The position numbers and the translations under genes were made by a program. Below are positions 11,547 through 23,989 of a stretch of 64,000 bases of DNA, piece by piece (the stretch's first letter is position 1; each line of letters opens with the position of its first letter). The notes under the pieces were generated by a model. The model was not told where the DNA came from and did no database searches. It saw only the letters and a program-made list of their open reading frames with translations. The stretch comes from Phaeosaccion multiseriatum (lineage: Eukaryota > Ochrophyta, other classes): positions 2,604,001 to 2,668,000 of the forward strand of contig OZ218951.1 of assembly GCA_965112735.1 (NCBI GenBank), in the 5' to 3' direction.

Positions 11547-11768
11547 ATGAGTGGAGCTGCCAACCCCACGTTCGGAAGGACGGTGTTCGTCTTTGGGGCG
11601 GCGATGGTGTCTTTGTTGAGTGGGGCTACCGCGGTGCACTACGTTATGAAGCCCGACCTTACCTTGCCTGACGTGGATGATGAGTACGGATTGAAGGAAC
11701 TCGCTGAAGAGGAGAGACAGCTGAAGGAAGAGCAGCGCAGCAGAATCAGTAAAGGGGCAAGTCGGTGA
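11547..11768 (+). CDS. UQCC6: BRAWNIN/UQCC6-like mitochondrial microprotein
   Basis: The frame encodes 73 residues in one exon. Order: a short N-terminus, a single transmembrane helix (FVFGAAMVSLLSGATAVHY, ~residues 14-32), then KPDLTLPDVDDEYG and a charged helix (LKELAEEERQLKEEQ). A small protein with one helix followed by a His-x-x-x-[RK]-PDLT[IL]P motif is the hallmark of BRAWNIN (C12orf73/UQCC6, DUF4516), an inner-membrane assembly factor for respiratory complex III. Size (about 71 residues in human) and topology agree. I chose the ATG at 11547 because the in-frame upstream sequence is low quality and the mature protein begins there. Function is inferred from family resemblance. Confidence 0.7.
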   Translation: MSGAANPTFGRTVFVFGAAMVSLLSGATAVHYVMKPDLTLPDVDDEYGLKELAEEERQLKEEQRSRISKGASR

Positions 11769-12845
11769 CACCCCCGAGAGAGGAGAGGGAGAAGAGTGAA
11801 TAGTAGAGCAGCTGGAGGAGAAGTGAGGAGGAGGAGGAGGAGGAGGAGGAGGAGGAGGAGGAGGAGGAGAGAAGAGAAGAGAAGAGCGCCTGAGCTCTCG
11901 GGTTCCGTGGGTCCTCGGCGAAGAGGCCCAGAGTGAACACCTCAGATACGGCAACACTCTGACTGATGCCAGGGCCTCACCTCAATCGAGGTCTTCCAAG
12001 CCCTTATGGACGTGTGACGAGGAGAGAAGCGCGACAAGACGGGCTGGAGCTGCCCGGACCTTTGACGTCCAAGCCTGCCCCTCCTTTCTGGTGCTCAATG
12101 ACTTGTCTGACTCAGGCGAGAGTCGTCCTGTCCTGCAAGCGCAGCATTGAGTTCCCTCTGCGAAGGGAAGAACCTGAGAGAGGCAATAGAGAGGGAGAAA
12201 GCCACTCCGAGAAGAGAGAGACACACACGTCCGACAGAACTGTGTTCCCACGTGGCACTCACTCAATGCGCTTTGCGGTGCAGCTAACAATCGAATGGAG
12301 AAGAGAAGAAGCCGGCAGTTCCTTTTGAACAGCGCATAGGCTTTTGTCACCGTATCGATGGCATGGAGCAGAGTATCGCCAGCAGCAGGGCGGTGCCTGC
12401 GAAGAAGCACCTGTGTATGAATTTGGAACTGGCTGCCTCTTTCACGAAAGCTTCAAGCAAGCCAAACATGGCTCTTCAATTAATGTATTAACTGCATTCA
12501 CTCTCTGGGCTGCTCTGCTCCTCTCTCGTACAAGGCAGAGAGAGAGAGAGAGAGAGCTCCCGCCTCGCTTGCATTCACGTGCCGCCATTCTTCTGCTCGC
12601 CCGTAAGATATGTACTTGTAGGGTCTCCTCTCGGCTACCACCACGACAGTTAAGGCAATTTATGGTCTTGGGCATCGCTTCAGCAGCGCTTCGGCCTTAG
12701 CGGGGTAACTGATTGCAGCCATCATCCGAATCGACGAGGGTGATGGCTACTGTCTCAACTCACCTCTACCTCAAGCAAGAGGCACTGACGATGATCAGTG
12801 ACTTGACCATCTGCTGCCATCTAGTCTCTCTCTCTCTCTTATGCC
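11769..12845. other. Intergenic region with (GGA)n tract
   Basis: No gene can be supported. A (GGA/GAG)n tract runs from about 11823 to 11870. On the minus strand two short protein-like patches occur (DTLLHAIDTVTKAYALFKR near 12310-12370 and VFTLGLFAEDPRNPRAQALF near 11885-11940), but I could not join them into a gene. Confidence 0.4.
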
Positions 12846-14371
12846 TCACGCGAGGAGGTCCGTTACATCAGCGTCCCCGAAGTCGTCGTCCTCTCTACCA
12901 CCGTCTCTACCACCGCTTCCCAAGCCTCCCCTGGCATCGTCTCTTCTATCGACAGTTCTCGCGCCGGGCGCCGCAATGCCCCCACTGCTTCGCCCCCCAT
13001 CGTCGTTGCTGCCACCCCCTCTGCCATCCTGCTGCTGTATCATCAACTGCTGCTGCTGCTGGTGGTGGTGATACTCCTGCTGCTGCTGCATCTGCTGCTG
13101 CTGCTGCTGCAGTTGTTGTGACTGCATCTGTTGCTGCTGCTGCCCCCTATCCAGCCGCGCCAGCTTCTGCTGATACACTTCGCACGGCCTCCCCAGGTCC
13201 TTGCAAATCGCCATGAGGTAGCGCAAGCACTCCAAATTCTCAGGATAGTCGGCGTGTATCTTCTCGTACAGCTCAAGTGCCTTGTGGTAGTCTCCCATAC
13301 GGCGATAGCACGACGTGACCATAAGACTCCACTTGACCTCGTTGGGCTGAATCTGACTCGCCCGCTCGAAAAAGTGAATAGCCTTCTCGTAGAGCTCGCT
13401 CTTGACATACCACACCCCGAGCCAGGAGATGACGTCGAGGTTGACGGGGTAGTGCCGATATGAATCTATATGGTACTTGAAGGCCTCGCTCTCATCGTCC
13501 TCCTTGTTGGCTATTTGGCCGAGGCGACTCAGCACGCCGGGGTCGCTGGGCACACGGGCCTATGGGTGGGGCGGGGGGGAGGGGTGACATCACATGACAG
13601 GGGCCCGACCGATGGACGAAAGGTAGGGTAGGGTTAGGAATGATGATGATGCGTGTACAGGAGAGGGAGAGGGAGAGGGAGAGGGAGGGGAGAGGAAGTG
13701 GAGAGAGAGACAGAGGGAGGGAGAGAGCGATGAGTGGGGGAGAGAGAGACGGGAGGAGGCAGCGTAAGCACAGCCAGCGAAGGACGAGCTCTCATGTGTG
13801 GTATGCCTTCGCTCTCTCCCTCCCTCGGATACTCTCTCCCTCCCTCCCTCACTCACTCACTCACTCACTCACTCACTCACTCACTCACTCACTCACTCAC
13901 TCACTCACTTACTCACTGACTCCTCCCTCCCGTCCTCGCTCCTGACACCAGGTTTTTGACCCACTGAATCACTCACTCACCAGCAGCATGTTGAACCACT
14001 TGGTGGCGGCCTTGAGGTCATCGTGTTGGTTCTCGTACATGTTTGCAATGTGAAACATGACCTCGGCGTTGTTGGGCAGGATGGTGTGAAGCTTCTCGAA
14101 GGCCTGCAGAGCGTCGTCCGTCTGGCCCAGCTGTTGGTGATTCAGTGGGGCAGGGGGGGGTGAGGGGATGAGTGAGTGAGTGAGGGAGTGAGTGTTTGAG
14201 GAGTTGGGTGGGTGGGTGGGAGGAAGCAGGGTGGGAGTGAGTGAGTGGGTGGGTGCAAGAGTTAGGGAGGGCAACAGCCCATAACATTGCCCACTCACTC
14301 ACGTATGCCGAGAGAAGGTCCCGCAATGATTTACACAAAAACAATTACAAACAAGGGACGGACTGACAACG

Positions 14372-14414
<43 letters not shown>

Positions 14415-17400
14415 ATCACCCCCCCACACACAACGCCCACCTGAATGTTGACTAAGCCTAGATTGAAGATGGCCTCTACACAATCCACCTCCACTCCAAT
14501 GGCCTCGAGATACACCTCCTTCGCCTTGTAATACTCCCTGTCCATAAACAGACAATTGCCCTTGTTCACCAGCGCCTTGGCATTGTAACGGTCGTGTCGA
14601 ATGGCCATGTCGGCATACCTATGTGCGCTCTTAAACTCCCCTTCGAGGAAGCAAATGAAGCTGAGGTCGGTGGAGGCCATGGCTTTGAGGTGCTGATCCT
14701 TCTTTTCGAAGCTTCGCAAGTGCTCAATGGCCTTATCAAATTGTTTCTTCTTGAGGAACTGCAGCGCCTTTTCAATCTCCATCTGACTGGCGATGTGCTC
14801 GTGGTCAGGCTTGAGCTGCTCAAACACCCAATCGTAGCCCACCTCCCAGTTCTTGGTGTCCAGCACTGGGCTGATGAGCTTGGCGGCCGTCAGGAGGTAG
14901 TTTGATGCCTCCTTCTGCCGCTGCCGGAGCTCCTTACGTAAGCCGTCAACTGCTGCTTCGCCCGTCACCTCGGCCTCTTCGGCGGCTTTGGCTTCATCTT
15001 TATCCTCCTCATCGTCCTGTGTGTGGCGGTTTGCGGAAGGAGTGTATGACGGAGGCACGGAGAGAGGGAGGGGGGGGGGAGGGACGAGATGAGGAGGGGA
15101 AGGAAGGAAAGACACGCCGAAGGAAGAAGTGGTTGTAGTTCCATCGACCTCCCTCCTTCCTTCCTCGCAACTGTTCCATACACCACGCTCCATGCTCTCT
15201 CCCACACTCTCTCTCTCACACACCTCTGTAAGACCAGGGATGGGGATGGCCACTAGTTTCTGAAACGCCTTGCGCATCTGCGTAACGTCCTGCAGCGCGT
15301 AGTAGCACAGAATCAAGTTGAAGCCCGTCTGGAAGTTCGGCGACCCCCCCATGATCGTCTCGTAGGAGGGGATGGCGTCGGAGAATTGCCCCATGCGGAC
15401 AAAGGCCGTGCCGATATTCCGGAAGATCTTGAACCGCACCTGTTGGTCAGTTGCCAGTTTCAATTTCAGTTTCAGTGTATTGACCTCGATGGGGCGTCGA
15501 TTTGTATCTGGCACCCATCGAAACATGTGCATCGATGATGGATATCGACGTCGATAAACTCTATCCTACCCAGAGCTCGCACGCACGCACGCACGCACGC
15601 ACGCACCTCCTTCCCCGTGTTGGGTATCTGGTCGAGGGCCATACGGTAGTTCTTGATGGCCTCGAGGTATTCGCCTTGTTCGTAGTAAATGTTGCCCATA
15701 TTGGCACGCAGACGGCCCGCCTAAGGAGGTAGTGAGGGAGGTGAGAAGAGAAGGAGAGGAGCAACGTGAGGAGGAGGCGGATCGGTCGATCGATGGGGGA
15801 GAGGGAGAGGGAGAGAGAGGGAGAGAAAGGGGGGGGGGGCGGGAGGGGGGTGGGAGAGAAAGAGAGGAGAGGGGGAGGGAGGGGGAAGGATAAGAGAGTT
15901 GACGTTTGTGCATGCTTCCCGAGGGACTTCCTCCTCCGCCTCCTCCTCCTCCGCCTCCGCCTCCTCCTCCTCCTCCTCCTCCTCCTCCTCCTCCTCCTCC
16001 TCCTCCTCCTCCTCCTCCTCCTCCTCCTGCTCCTCCCCCATCTCCCCCACCTACGCACACACCTGCGGATACTGCTTGTTCTTGACAATGGCGCTGTACT
16101 CCCGCAGAGCCTCCTTTAACATGCCATGAGCATGAAAGCTGTGCGCCAGATTAAAGCACACTGAGTAGGTAAGGTCGAGATTGATCTGCTCCACGAGGCC
16201 ATGCCTCTCGCGATGCTTGCAGAGCGCCTTCTCCTTCTTGTCCGCCTCCTTTGCCAGCTCTAGTGCCTCGTCGAACTTCCTGTCCATACCCACCTACGTA
16301 GCATTACGTAAGAGAGGTGCACGAGAAAAGTGCCAATGAGAGAAGGAGGGGATGATGTGGAGGGGTGGGAGGGCGTGGTCTCATCAGTGAGGGAGGTGCG
16401 GGTGAAGAAATCGTAATTCGAGCACCATTCCTCCATCCATCCTGCGCACCTGCTCCTCCACACCTCCACAATGTGTCCATACCCTACACATACACATCCA
16501 GCAAGGATGGTAGACCTTCTACAGCTACACTCAAGCTGCTCTCCGCCATGTGTGGAGGAGGCAGAATGGCTATGCCGCTCTCCTCGCCTCTTCCACCTCT
16601 CCCCTCTCTCCTCCATTCCCCCCCCCCCCAGCCTCTTCCCTCTCGGTGTCTCGCATGTGTGTGTGGAGTGTGTTGTATGTGGTGCGTAAGTGTCCTCTTT
16701 CTCTCCCTCTTTCCCCTTCTCTCGTACCTCAGCGCTCTTCTCGATGAGCTTGTGCACCGCCTTCTCCATCTCGCGAGCCATGTCCTCCGGGCTATTGTCG
16801 CCCTTCTCCGCCAGCGCAGGGGCCGGCCCTTTCCCCTGACGCAGCGGATCAAACGCAGACACCTTGCTCTTGGACTGGTACCCCGCCCCTGCCACTGAAG
16901 TCATTGGTCGGGCTTCCCCCGGCCCCCGCATTGCGGTACCTGGAACGCCACCCCCTCCTCCCCCACCCTGTGCCCCGGTCATTAGACGCCCCATTTGGGT
17001 TGGCGGTGGTCGGCCTCCGTTGAGCGCTGTGGGTTGTCGGAAAGCGGCCGTGCCTGGAACAGCCGCTGTTCGCATGGCTGTGCCCACGGCGTTTGCTGTA
17101 CCCGGCATTTGGGAAGGAATGCTGCGTGTGTAGGGGGGTGGGGGGGGGGGGGCAGGGGATGGGAGGGAGGAGGGGGGGGTGGTGGTGAGGGGCAGTAAGG
17201 ACGAAGGGACGGGTGAAAGCGAGGGAGAGAGGCGAGCGAATAGCTCTCTCCCCACCGATGAGGCGGGTGAGGGGGCTGGTGAGGGTAAGGCGGATGACGA
17301 AGCGGAGCATACGCCTTCTTGCAGACTGAATGAGCCGAGAGAAGATTGCACCCCTGAGCCCGCTTTGACTGGGATTTGTGGGAACACTCTTCTATGCTGT

Positions 17401-17690
17401 CTCCAAGCAATAAACGCTATAGTAGGAGGAAGCAGGGGAGGAATGCTTTGGTATCGTAGGAAGAAGAAGAGCAAACAAGAACGCAGAGCAGAGGCAGCAT
17501 GGGAGGGGTGACGGGAAGAGCCACCTCGGCCTGCTGCAGGCAGTCAACGCATTCCTCCATACTCAGCTACAAACCCCCTCTCTTGCAATCTCTCTCACCT
17601 GTAGTTGAAGTCCTCATAGAGATCATCGTCAGCAGCGGCGCTCTCTTTCGTGGGGCCCAGCCCTCCTCCCCGCACCCCTCCAAATATCAT
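12846..17690 (-). CDS. IFT88: Intraflagellar transport protein IFT88 (TPR protein)
   Basis: Eight exons join in phase: 17690-17599, 17121-16728, 16293-16063, 15720-15607, 15439-15224, 15016-14441, 14130-13981 and 13559-12846. They give 828 residues; human IFT88 is about 833. The first exon carries the conserved acidic DDDLYEDFNY, and exon 2 the disordered Gly/Pro-rich N-terminal part (RPMTSVAGAGY). TPR units fill exons 3-8, e.g. NMGNIYYEQGEYLEAIKNY, ALVNKGNCLFMDREYYKAK, LGVWYVKSELYEKAIHFFE and YRRMGDYHKALELYEKI. A Gln-rich tail ends in DADVTDLLA. IFT88 is a core IFT-B subunit that carries cargo along the axoneme. A full-length, undisrupted gene implies the organism builds, or recently built, a flagellum. 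Several introns carry microsatellites near their splice sites. Confidence 0.95.
13848..13918. repeat. (CACT)n microsatellite in IFT88 intron
   Basis: About 70 bp of CACT repeats lie in the last IFT88 intron, preceded by a CCCT-rich tract. Confidence 0.95.
15944..16029. repeat. (CTC)n trinucleotide repeat in IFT88 intron
   Basis: A long CTC/CCT run lies just downstream, on the gene strand, of the IFT88 donor at 16062. On the gene strand it reads GGA/GAG, so it is not a pyrimidine tract there. Confidence 0.9.
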
Positions 17691-18097
17691 CCTTCCCCAG
17701 TGTCGTTTTCCCTGCCTGTGTGCAAGCTGCTGCGCTGCTGGTGCTGACTGGAGGCACCCCTCCTAACTCTGGGTTGTGCCAAGCCCCAGCTCCCCCCACG
17801 ATTCCCCTCCGGTAAGTATCCCCCCTCTGACCGGCCGTCTCAAGAGATAACTCCCCCTCTCCCTTACGATATCCCTTGACTTTCAGTGAGCTCCAGCGTA
17901 GGGATTCTCTTACGCAACAGCGTACGAATTGTGGAGAGAGCGGCAGAGAGAGAGAGAGAGAGAGGGAAATGTGTGTATAGAGACAGAATAGAGGGAGGGA
18001 TCAAGAGAGAGTAAGAGCGGAGAGGCAGGGATTAAAAAGGGGGGGCTCAGCGGTTGCAGCAAAGCCCGTATGCCCGGAATGACGGTTTCCGAACGGC
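17691..18097. promoter_or_regulatory. Divergent IFT88 / PI4-kinase promoter region
   Basis: This 407-bp gap separates the start codons of IFT88 (minus) and the PI4-kinase (plus). It contains an (AG)n run near 17945-17965. No specific motif is claimed. An extra 5' exon of the kinase could lie here. Confidence 0.4.
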
Positions 18098-18471
18098 ATG
18101 GACGGAAAGCTGGGGGGGCCGGTTTGCGTTTGCACAATCGGCGTGGGAGCAGCCATGTTCTTCCTCCCTCTACTCGCCTCCCTATCTCTGGATGCTACTG
18201 TAGTAGCCTTGTTCTTCTTTCCTCCTGGCGAAGATGGGCAGTCCTGGTTTGACATTGATCTGGTAAGCTTCCCCTATCCCTTTCTTCCCTCTCCCCCTTC
18301 TCCATGTCAAACTCTCCCCCTTCTTCCTCTTCTCACTTATGGCTGCCTGTGCGGTGCAGCAACTTGGCTTGCCTTCCATGTCTTGGAATCATCTGTATGG
18401 CCTGCACCTTAGAATTTGTTTATTTTCGGTGACGCCCCTTTCCCTCCCCCCCCGCCCCCTCCTCTCTCCCT

Positions 18472-18535
<64 letters not shown>

Positions 18536-21500
18536 GCTCCCCCGACAGCTATGCCTTGCCCTGGCGCGGCAGCTTGTTCTCCTGCCCTGGGCGGTCCCCT
18601 GGTTGCACAAGCGGCGTCTTCCCCTCCCCATGGTGCCGCTGGCCTGGCTCGTCGGCAACCTCCTCTTTGTCATCATCAAGGGAATCCTGATCCTGGTGGA
18701 CCCTCCTCAAGAGCTGGCCGGGGAAACCGTGTACTGGTGGCTCCTCATTTCGTGCTCTCTAGGTGAGGGAGGGAGAGAGAGAGAGACAAAACAGAGCGGG
18801 AGGACTGATGGGAGTCCCGGCTGTGCGTCTGTTTGTGTGTCTGCTTAAGAATCTTGGCTTCGCTACCCCTTCCTTCCCTTCTCCCTCTCCCCTCTCTCTC
18901 TCCCTCTCCCTCACCAGTCCTTCCTCCCTCCTCCCTCGTCCCCGATTGCCACCGCGCTCTTTTCCTGCTGATGTCCCCACTCCCCCCCATACATGCTTCA
19001 CCGTGCAGGGTCAATCTTTGCACAGCTCTTTTGCATACAGCACTTGCGCAGCAGTAGACCTAGACCACAAACAAAGACGATCTTCATGGGCTCACGGCTG
19101 GGTCCGCGCATGCTCAACTACAACTTTAGAAGCGGCAGCGGGAAGGGGCCAAGGGGGGGGGGGGGTCGGGGGAGGGAGCTCAACGGCGATCTCGCGGTCG
19201 GCCTGCTTCCCTCTCCCTCCTCTCCAGGCCGCTACGGCATGGACGATGGCAGTGGAAGGGGCGTCGCCGGGGGTGGGGGTGAACGCTCGGAGAGGGATGA
19301 TTCGTGCTACAGATCGGGGTCGGGGGGGGGCGGCGGCCCCGGAGGGGGAGGGGTGGAGGATCTGGTAGACATGTTTGCAGCGCGAGTGGAGGCCGCTCGC
19401 TACTATTGGGAGCACAAGGTGCATGCATTGCGCAGTAGACTGCAGCCCCGCTTCACCAGGCTGGGGGAAGAGGGGGGAGAGATCAGCAGCAGCAGCAGTG
19501 GGGAAGGAGGAGTAGAGGGTCCGGCAGGACGGGAAGGCATCGCAGTCACAACCTTCGGCGCTCGCTACATGCTGCTGCGTCGGGTCTTTTATTTGCTGGT
19601 GAGGAAATCGAATGTTGAATCCGTTATGCTATCTGTGTTGGGTGATGTGGTCTCATTCTGGAAGGAGGAGGGAGGGCAGGGCAAGCTATACATGGCACGG
19701 GCGGGTATTCATGCTCAAAGTGAGCTCCCATCCCCTGCCATCCACTGCCATCCCATCCCCTGTCATCCACTCATCCACTGCCATCCCCGATAGGTGCGGC
19801 TGTACGCCTACGATGACGTGCTCGATCAGCTCACGGCCTGCGCCGCCATCGACAGCCGCTGCCTCGAGTTCTTCTCAGCCCAAATCATGTCCTACCTTGT
19901 GTGGGACGCCTATTGGAGCGGAGGGGCGCTTGAGCGGTGGTTGCTGGCTCGCTGTGAGGAGTCTCTAGAGCTAGCTCATGCCATGGAGTGGCAGTTACGC
20001 ATGTACACGTGTCGGAATGAGGCGGGTATCGATCAGTCCGGTCTCCGGGCCATTGGCAGTCTGTTCGAGGAGGTGCGCAGGAAGGGAGCCAGGGCGGCCT
20101 ATCGGCTTTTCTTGAAGGACAAGCGCAAGGCACAGGCAGAGGTGGAACGCGAGGCGGGTGGGAGCAGCAGCAGCAGCAGCGGCAGCAGTAGAATTACTTG
20201 GGTCCAGGGCAGCGGCGAGGGTGAGGCGGCTCCTGGTCATGCCAATGCCGATGATGGCGTTGGAGTCAGGGTCACGAGTGGTGGAGTGACTACTCCAGCG
20301 GCTACTGCTAGAGTGGCAAGTCAACGGCGAGTAGAGGTCGACGTTGGTAGTGCTCTGTACCAAGCGACCCCTCGCTTTCTAGACCGCCTTACTGAGATCG
20401 CTGCACAGTTGATGCAGGTGAGAGAGTGAGAGAGGAGAGGGGAGGGTGGGGTGGGGGGGGGGGCGTGCTTGGGATCAGTTGATGATGTCTTGGCTGCTGC
20501 ACTCTCTTCCTCGGGGGTGGAGTGTGTGAGAGAGAGAGGGAGACAAAGAGGCGGGGTGGGGATCGAGCGGGGAAGAGAGAGGGAGAAGGGGTGGGAGGAG
20601 AGAGAAATGAGAGGGACATCATGTACACTCTCGTATCGCTGCCAGCAAGCGGTGCACAGAGAGGGGCTGCATGACTGATGCGCATCCATTTCCATCGGCC
20701 GTTTTTACACCAGCGTAACTCCTACTCCTCCTCTGCCCTCCCCGCTCCTCCTCGCCCACTCTCTCCTGTCCTGACACGCCACAGGTTCAGCAATCTCAGC
20801 GGGTCGGTATCCTGCGGAAGCGGCTCGACGAGGTTAAGAACGAGCTCCTGATGGAGGGGGTGGTGCATACTGGTGACAGCTCTAACAGTCCTCCTACCGA
20901 TAGCAGTAGCAGGAAGAGTAATAGTAGTAGAACTAGTAGTAGTAGTGGTGGTGGTAGTGGAAGTAGCAAGAGGAAAGCCGGTGTATGTGCGGGCACCCCA
21001 GACAAGAACAAGAACAGCAGCAGCAGCAGCAGTAGTAGCAGCAGCAGTGGCGATGGAGCTGGCGTTGGCGCCCCTGAGGTCACAGGGCAGGAGAGCGAGA
21101 GCCTCACTCGGGTAGTGGAGGAGGGGGGGGGGGAGGAGAAGGAGGAGGAGGAGGAGAAGGACAAGGACAAGGACAAGGAGAATGCAGTAGCGTCGTCCTC
21201 GTCCTCTTCCTCCGCGGAAGAAGTCTTGACCCTGGCGGCTGCGTCGATGGTGTATCTGCCCCTGGTTGGGAGTCGCCACACCGTTGTGAGCTTGCATGCA
21301 GACGAGTCCTTCACCTTCAATACCAAGGAGCGCGTGCCCTGCTTCGTGTGCGTTGAGGTCGTTAGCCGATCGGCGGCTGTTGCTGTGGCCGTTGCTGCTG
21401 CTGCGGCTGGTGCGGGTGCTAGTGCTGCTGGTGCTGCTGGTGCTGCTGGTGCTGCTCAGGATGAGGATCTGTCCTTTCCGGCCGGAGGAGAGGACTACTC

Positions 21501-23252
21501 AAGGCTAGCTGGAGCAGATGACGACGTGGAGGCGGGTAGGGCAACCGCAGCAGTAGGAAGAAGAGCAGGAGGAGGAGCCGCAGCAGCAGCAGCAGGAGAA
21601 GAAGATTCAGGGGCCACTGGTGTCAGGACTGACGCCGCCGTGTGGGCGTGCGTGTCCCGGGAGCAGCGGGAGCGGGCCAGCGGCAGGGGTCTCTTGGGTC
21701 GCTGGAATGCACACGTGATGCAAGACCTTCGCGGGGTGACTCAGAGGCTCAGCGAGGGAGGGGCAGAAGTTCGATCTCTGTTCCGGAGGAGTCCGAGGGG
21801 GAGAGGCCAGGGGCAGATTCAAGGACAGGAGGGATTCTCGCCAAGCCGCGGAGAGAGAGAGAGCAGGGGCGGTAGTAAGGGCAATGACAATGGGGGCGGT
21901 GAGGGTCGCAGTAGGGAGGGAGATGGTAACGAAGGCAGAGACAGAGACCGAGATGAAGGACCTGGCAGTGGCGCAGAGCTTTCCCTGATGGAGGGCGGAG
22001 GACGAACGGGCACGGGTGCGTGGGGAAGCCTCACGGAGAGGCTATTGCGCGGCGGCCGTGGGAGTGGAGAGGTTAGTGGTGGGGGGCAAGTGGCGGGGAT
22101 GGGATTTGGAGGTGGGGCCGAGAGCAAGGGTCAAAATCAGGGCTATCCTCCGCAAGAGGGAGAGGAGGGGGGTGAAGGGACGATGAGGGAAGATGCCGAG
22201 GAAGGGCCAGAGACGGCAGAGAGCAACCAGGCCGGGACGACGACGCCGACGCCTGTCGCATTATCTGCTGCTGCTAGTGGTGGTGGTGACGGCAACTCAG
22301 CCCCACCCTCGCCCTCAGGAGGATCGTTGAGTGAAGTCGAATTTGTCAATAGTAAGGCTGCTGGGGCTACGGACTCACGGAAGGACGCGAAGCAAGCGGA
22401 GGACGACGCCATTTTCAAAGAGAGATGGGCAGCAAAAAGCGAAAGGATCCGGGCAGGCTCTCGGTGGGGTCAGGAGCAAGGTTGGGCCCTGGTACCCATT
22501 ATTGTGAAGTCGAATGACGACCTTCGACAGGAGCAACTGGTATCTCAACTCTTGGCCACCGCCCACCGACTGCTGAGCGAGGAAGGGGTGCCCGTGTGGC
22601 TTCGTCCCTATGAGATTGTGGCGCTGACTCCAGATACGGGTATCATTGAAGCAGTACCCGACACCATTTCACTGGACGCACTCAAAAAGAAGACGGCGAA
22701 GGAGGGAGGAGCCGGGGGGTGTACCGGGGGTGGGGGAGGGGGAGGGGGAGGGGGAGGGGGAGGAGGATATGTGTCTCTGTTGCGCTTCTTTGAGCAGCGC
22801 TTTGGGGAGAGGGGCACAGAGGGCTTTCTGGAGGCGAGGAGAAAGTTCGTGGAGTCAATGGCAGCCTACAGTATCATCTGCTACTTGCTGCAGGTACGGG
22901 CTGGGGGGGGGAGCGGAGCGGGAGGGAGGGAGGGAGGGAGAGAGGAAAGGTGGAGGCTCAGTTGGGCTTAATTTTGTGTGCGAAAGATCCTGTGGGTGGT
23001 TGAGGGGGGGGGGGGCTCTTGTCTTAAGCATGGAGCTTCCTTGCTGCCCCTTACTTTGCCCATCCTAATCCTCCCTTCCTCATTGACTGACTGACTGACT
23101 GACTGACTGACTGACGGACCGAGTAACTATCTGACTTACTCAGTCAGACACTCACTCCCTTCCTTCCTTCCTTCCTTCCTTCCTTCCTTCCTTCCTTCCT
23201 TCCTTCCTTCCTTCCTTCCTTCCTTCCTTCCTTCCTTCCTTCCTTCCTTCCT

Positions 23253-23284
<32 letters not shown>

Positions 23285-23948
23285 TCCTTTCTCTCCCCCC
23301 CCCCTTTCCCTCCTCTCCCTCCCCTCTCTTCCTCCCTTCCTCCTTTCCTCCCTCCCTCTCTCCCTCCCTCCTTCTCTCCCTCCCCTCCCTCCCTCTCTCC
23401 CTCCCTCCCTCTCTCCCTCCCTCCCTCTCTCCCTCCCTCCCTCCCATGTTCTGTTCTTCCACACGAACAAACCCAACCGTCCCCCCTAGATCAAGGACCG
23501 ACACAACGGAAACCTGCTCCTGCACGCAGAGGGCTACATCATCCACGTGGACTTCGGTTTCATTCTGGCCAACTCCCCAGGGGGGAACTTCAACTTTGAA
23601 AGTGCACCCTTCAAGCTCACGAGCGAGTTTCTGGAGCTCATGGACGGCCCTCGCAGCGCTTGCTTCAGACGCTTCAGAGAGCTGACCCACCAGTGCTTCC
23701 TCGCTCTGCGCTGCCACTCCGATGAGATTGTGTGTTTGGTTGAGATGGCGGCGAGTGGGAATGCCAGTCTGCCGTGCTTCCAAGGAGACCCCGGTGGCAC
23801 GGTGGAGGCGCTCGTGAGTCGATTCCAGCTGCACCTCAACGATCGGGCGTGCCTATCTCTGACCCATGATCTCATCGACGCCTCCATTGACTCGTGGAGG
23901 ACGGCTTGGTATGACCGCTATCAGAGGTTCTGGGTGGGTATTTATTGA
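18098..23948 (+). CDS. PI4K: Type III PI4-kinase (beta-like) with N-terminal membrane region
   Basis: Seven exons join in phase: 18098-18262, 18360-18428, 18549-18762, 19009-19598, 19794-20417, 20785-22893 and 23490-23948, giving 1,409 residues. The C-terminal kinase domain is clear: ATP-binding VPIIVKSNDDLRQEQL (Lys near residue 1129), catalytic loop KDRHNGN (Asp1260, Asn1265), DFG at 1278-1280, then NSPGGNFNFE and APFKLT, typical of PI4K beta. A helical block in exon 5 (DDVLDQLTACAAIDSRCLEF) fits the lipid-kinase helical region. Unexpectedly, exons 1-4 encode about four hydrophobic helices (residues ~13-41, 79-97, 104-128, 136-160), and exons 3, 4 and 5 are phase-consistent with the kinase part. 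Poly-Ser, poly-Gly and poly-Ala inserts sit between. It makes PI4P from phosphatidylinositol. The first exons are less certain than the kinase end. Confidence 0.85.
18475..18532. repeat. (CT)n microsatellite in PI4-kinase intron 2
   Basis: A nearly pure CT dinucleotide run of about 55 bp lies just upstream of the intron 2 acceptor (AG at 18547-18548) and forms its polypyrimidine tract. Confidence 0.9.
23083..23445. repeat. Nested tetranucleotide repeats in PI4-kinase intron 6
   Basis: Successive tracts of (GACT)n at about 23083-23114, (CTTC)n at 23156-23252, (TTTC)n at 23253-23285 and a mixed CT-rich tract to 23445 fill the intron before the exon that carries the catalytic loop. Confidence 0.9.
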
Positions 23949-23989
23949 GTGAAAAGTGAAGGAAGGGGGAGAGAATCGGCCCTGGACAA

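Noticed and set aside
11982-12410. Minus-strand ORF of 142 residues
   Set aside because: Contains one protein-like patch but no consistent start, splice pattern or domain; left as intergenic.
20722-21326. Minus-strand open frames opposite the PI4-kinase
   Set aside because: Poly-Leu/Ser translations of the Ser/Gly-rich insert on the other strand.
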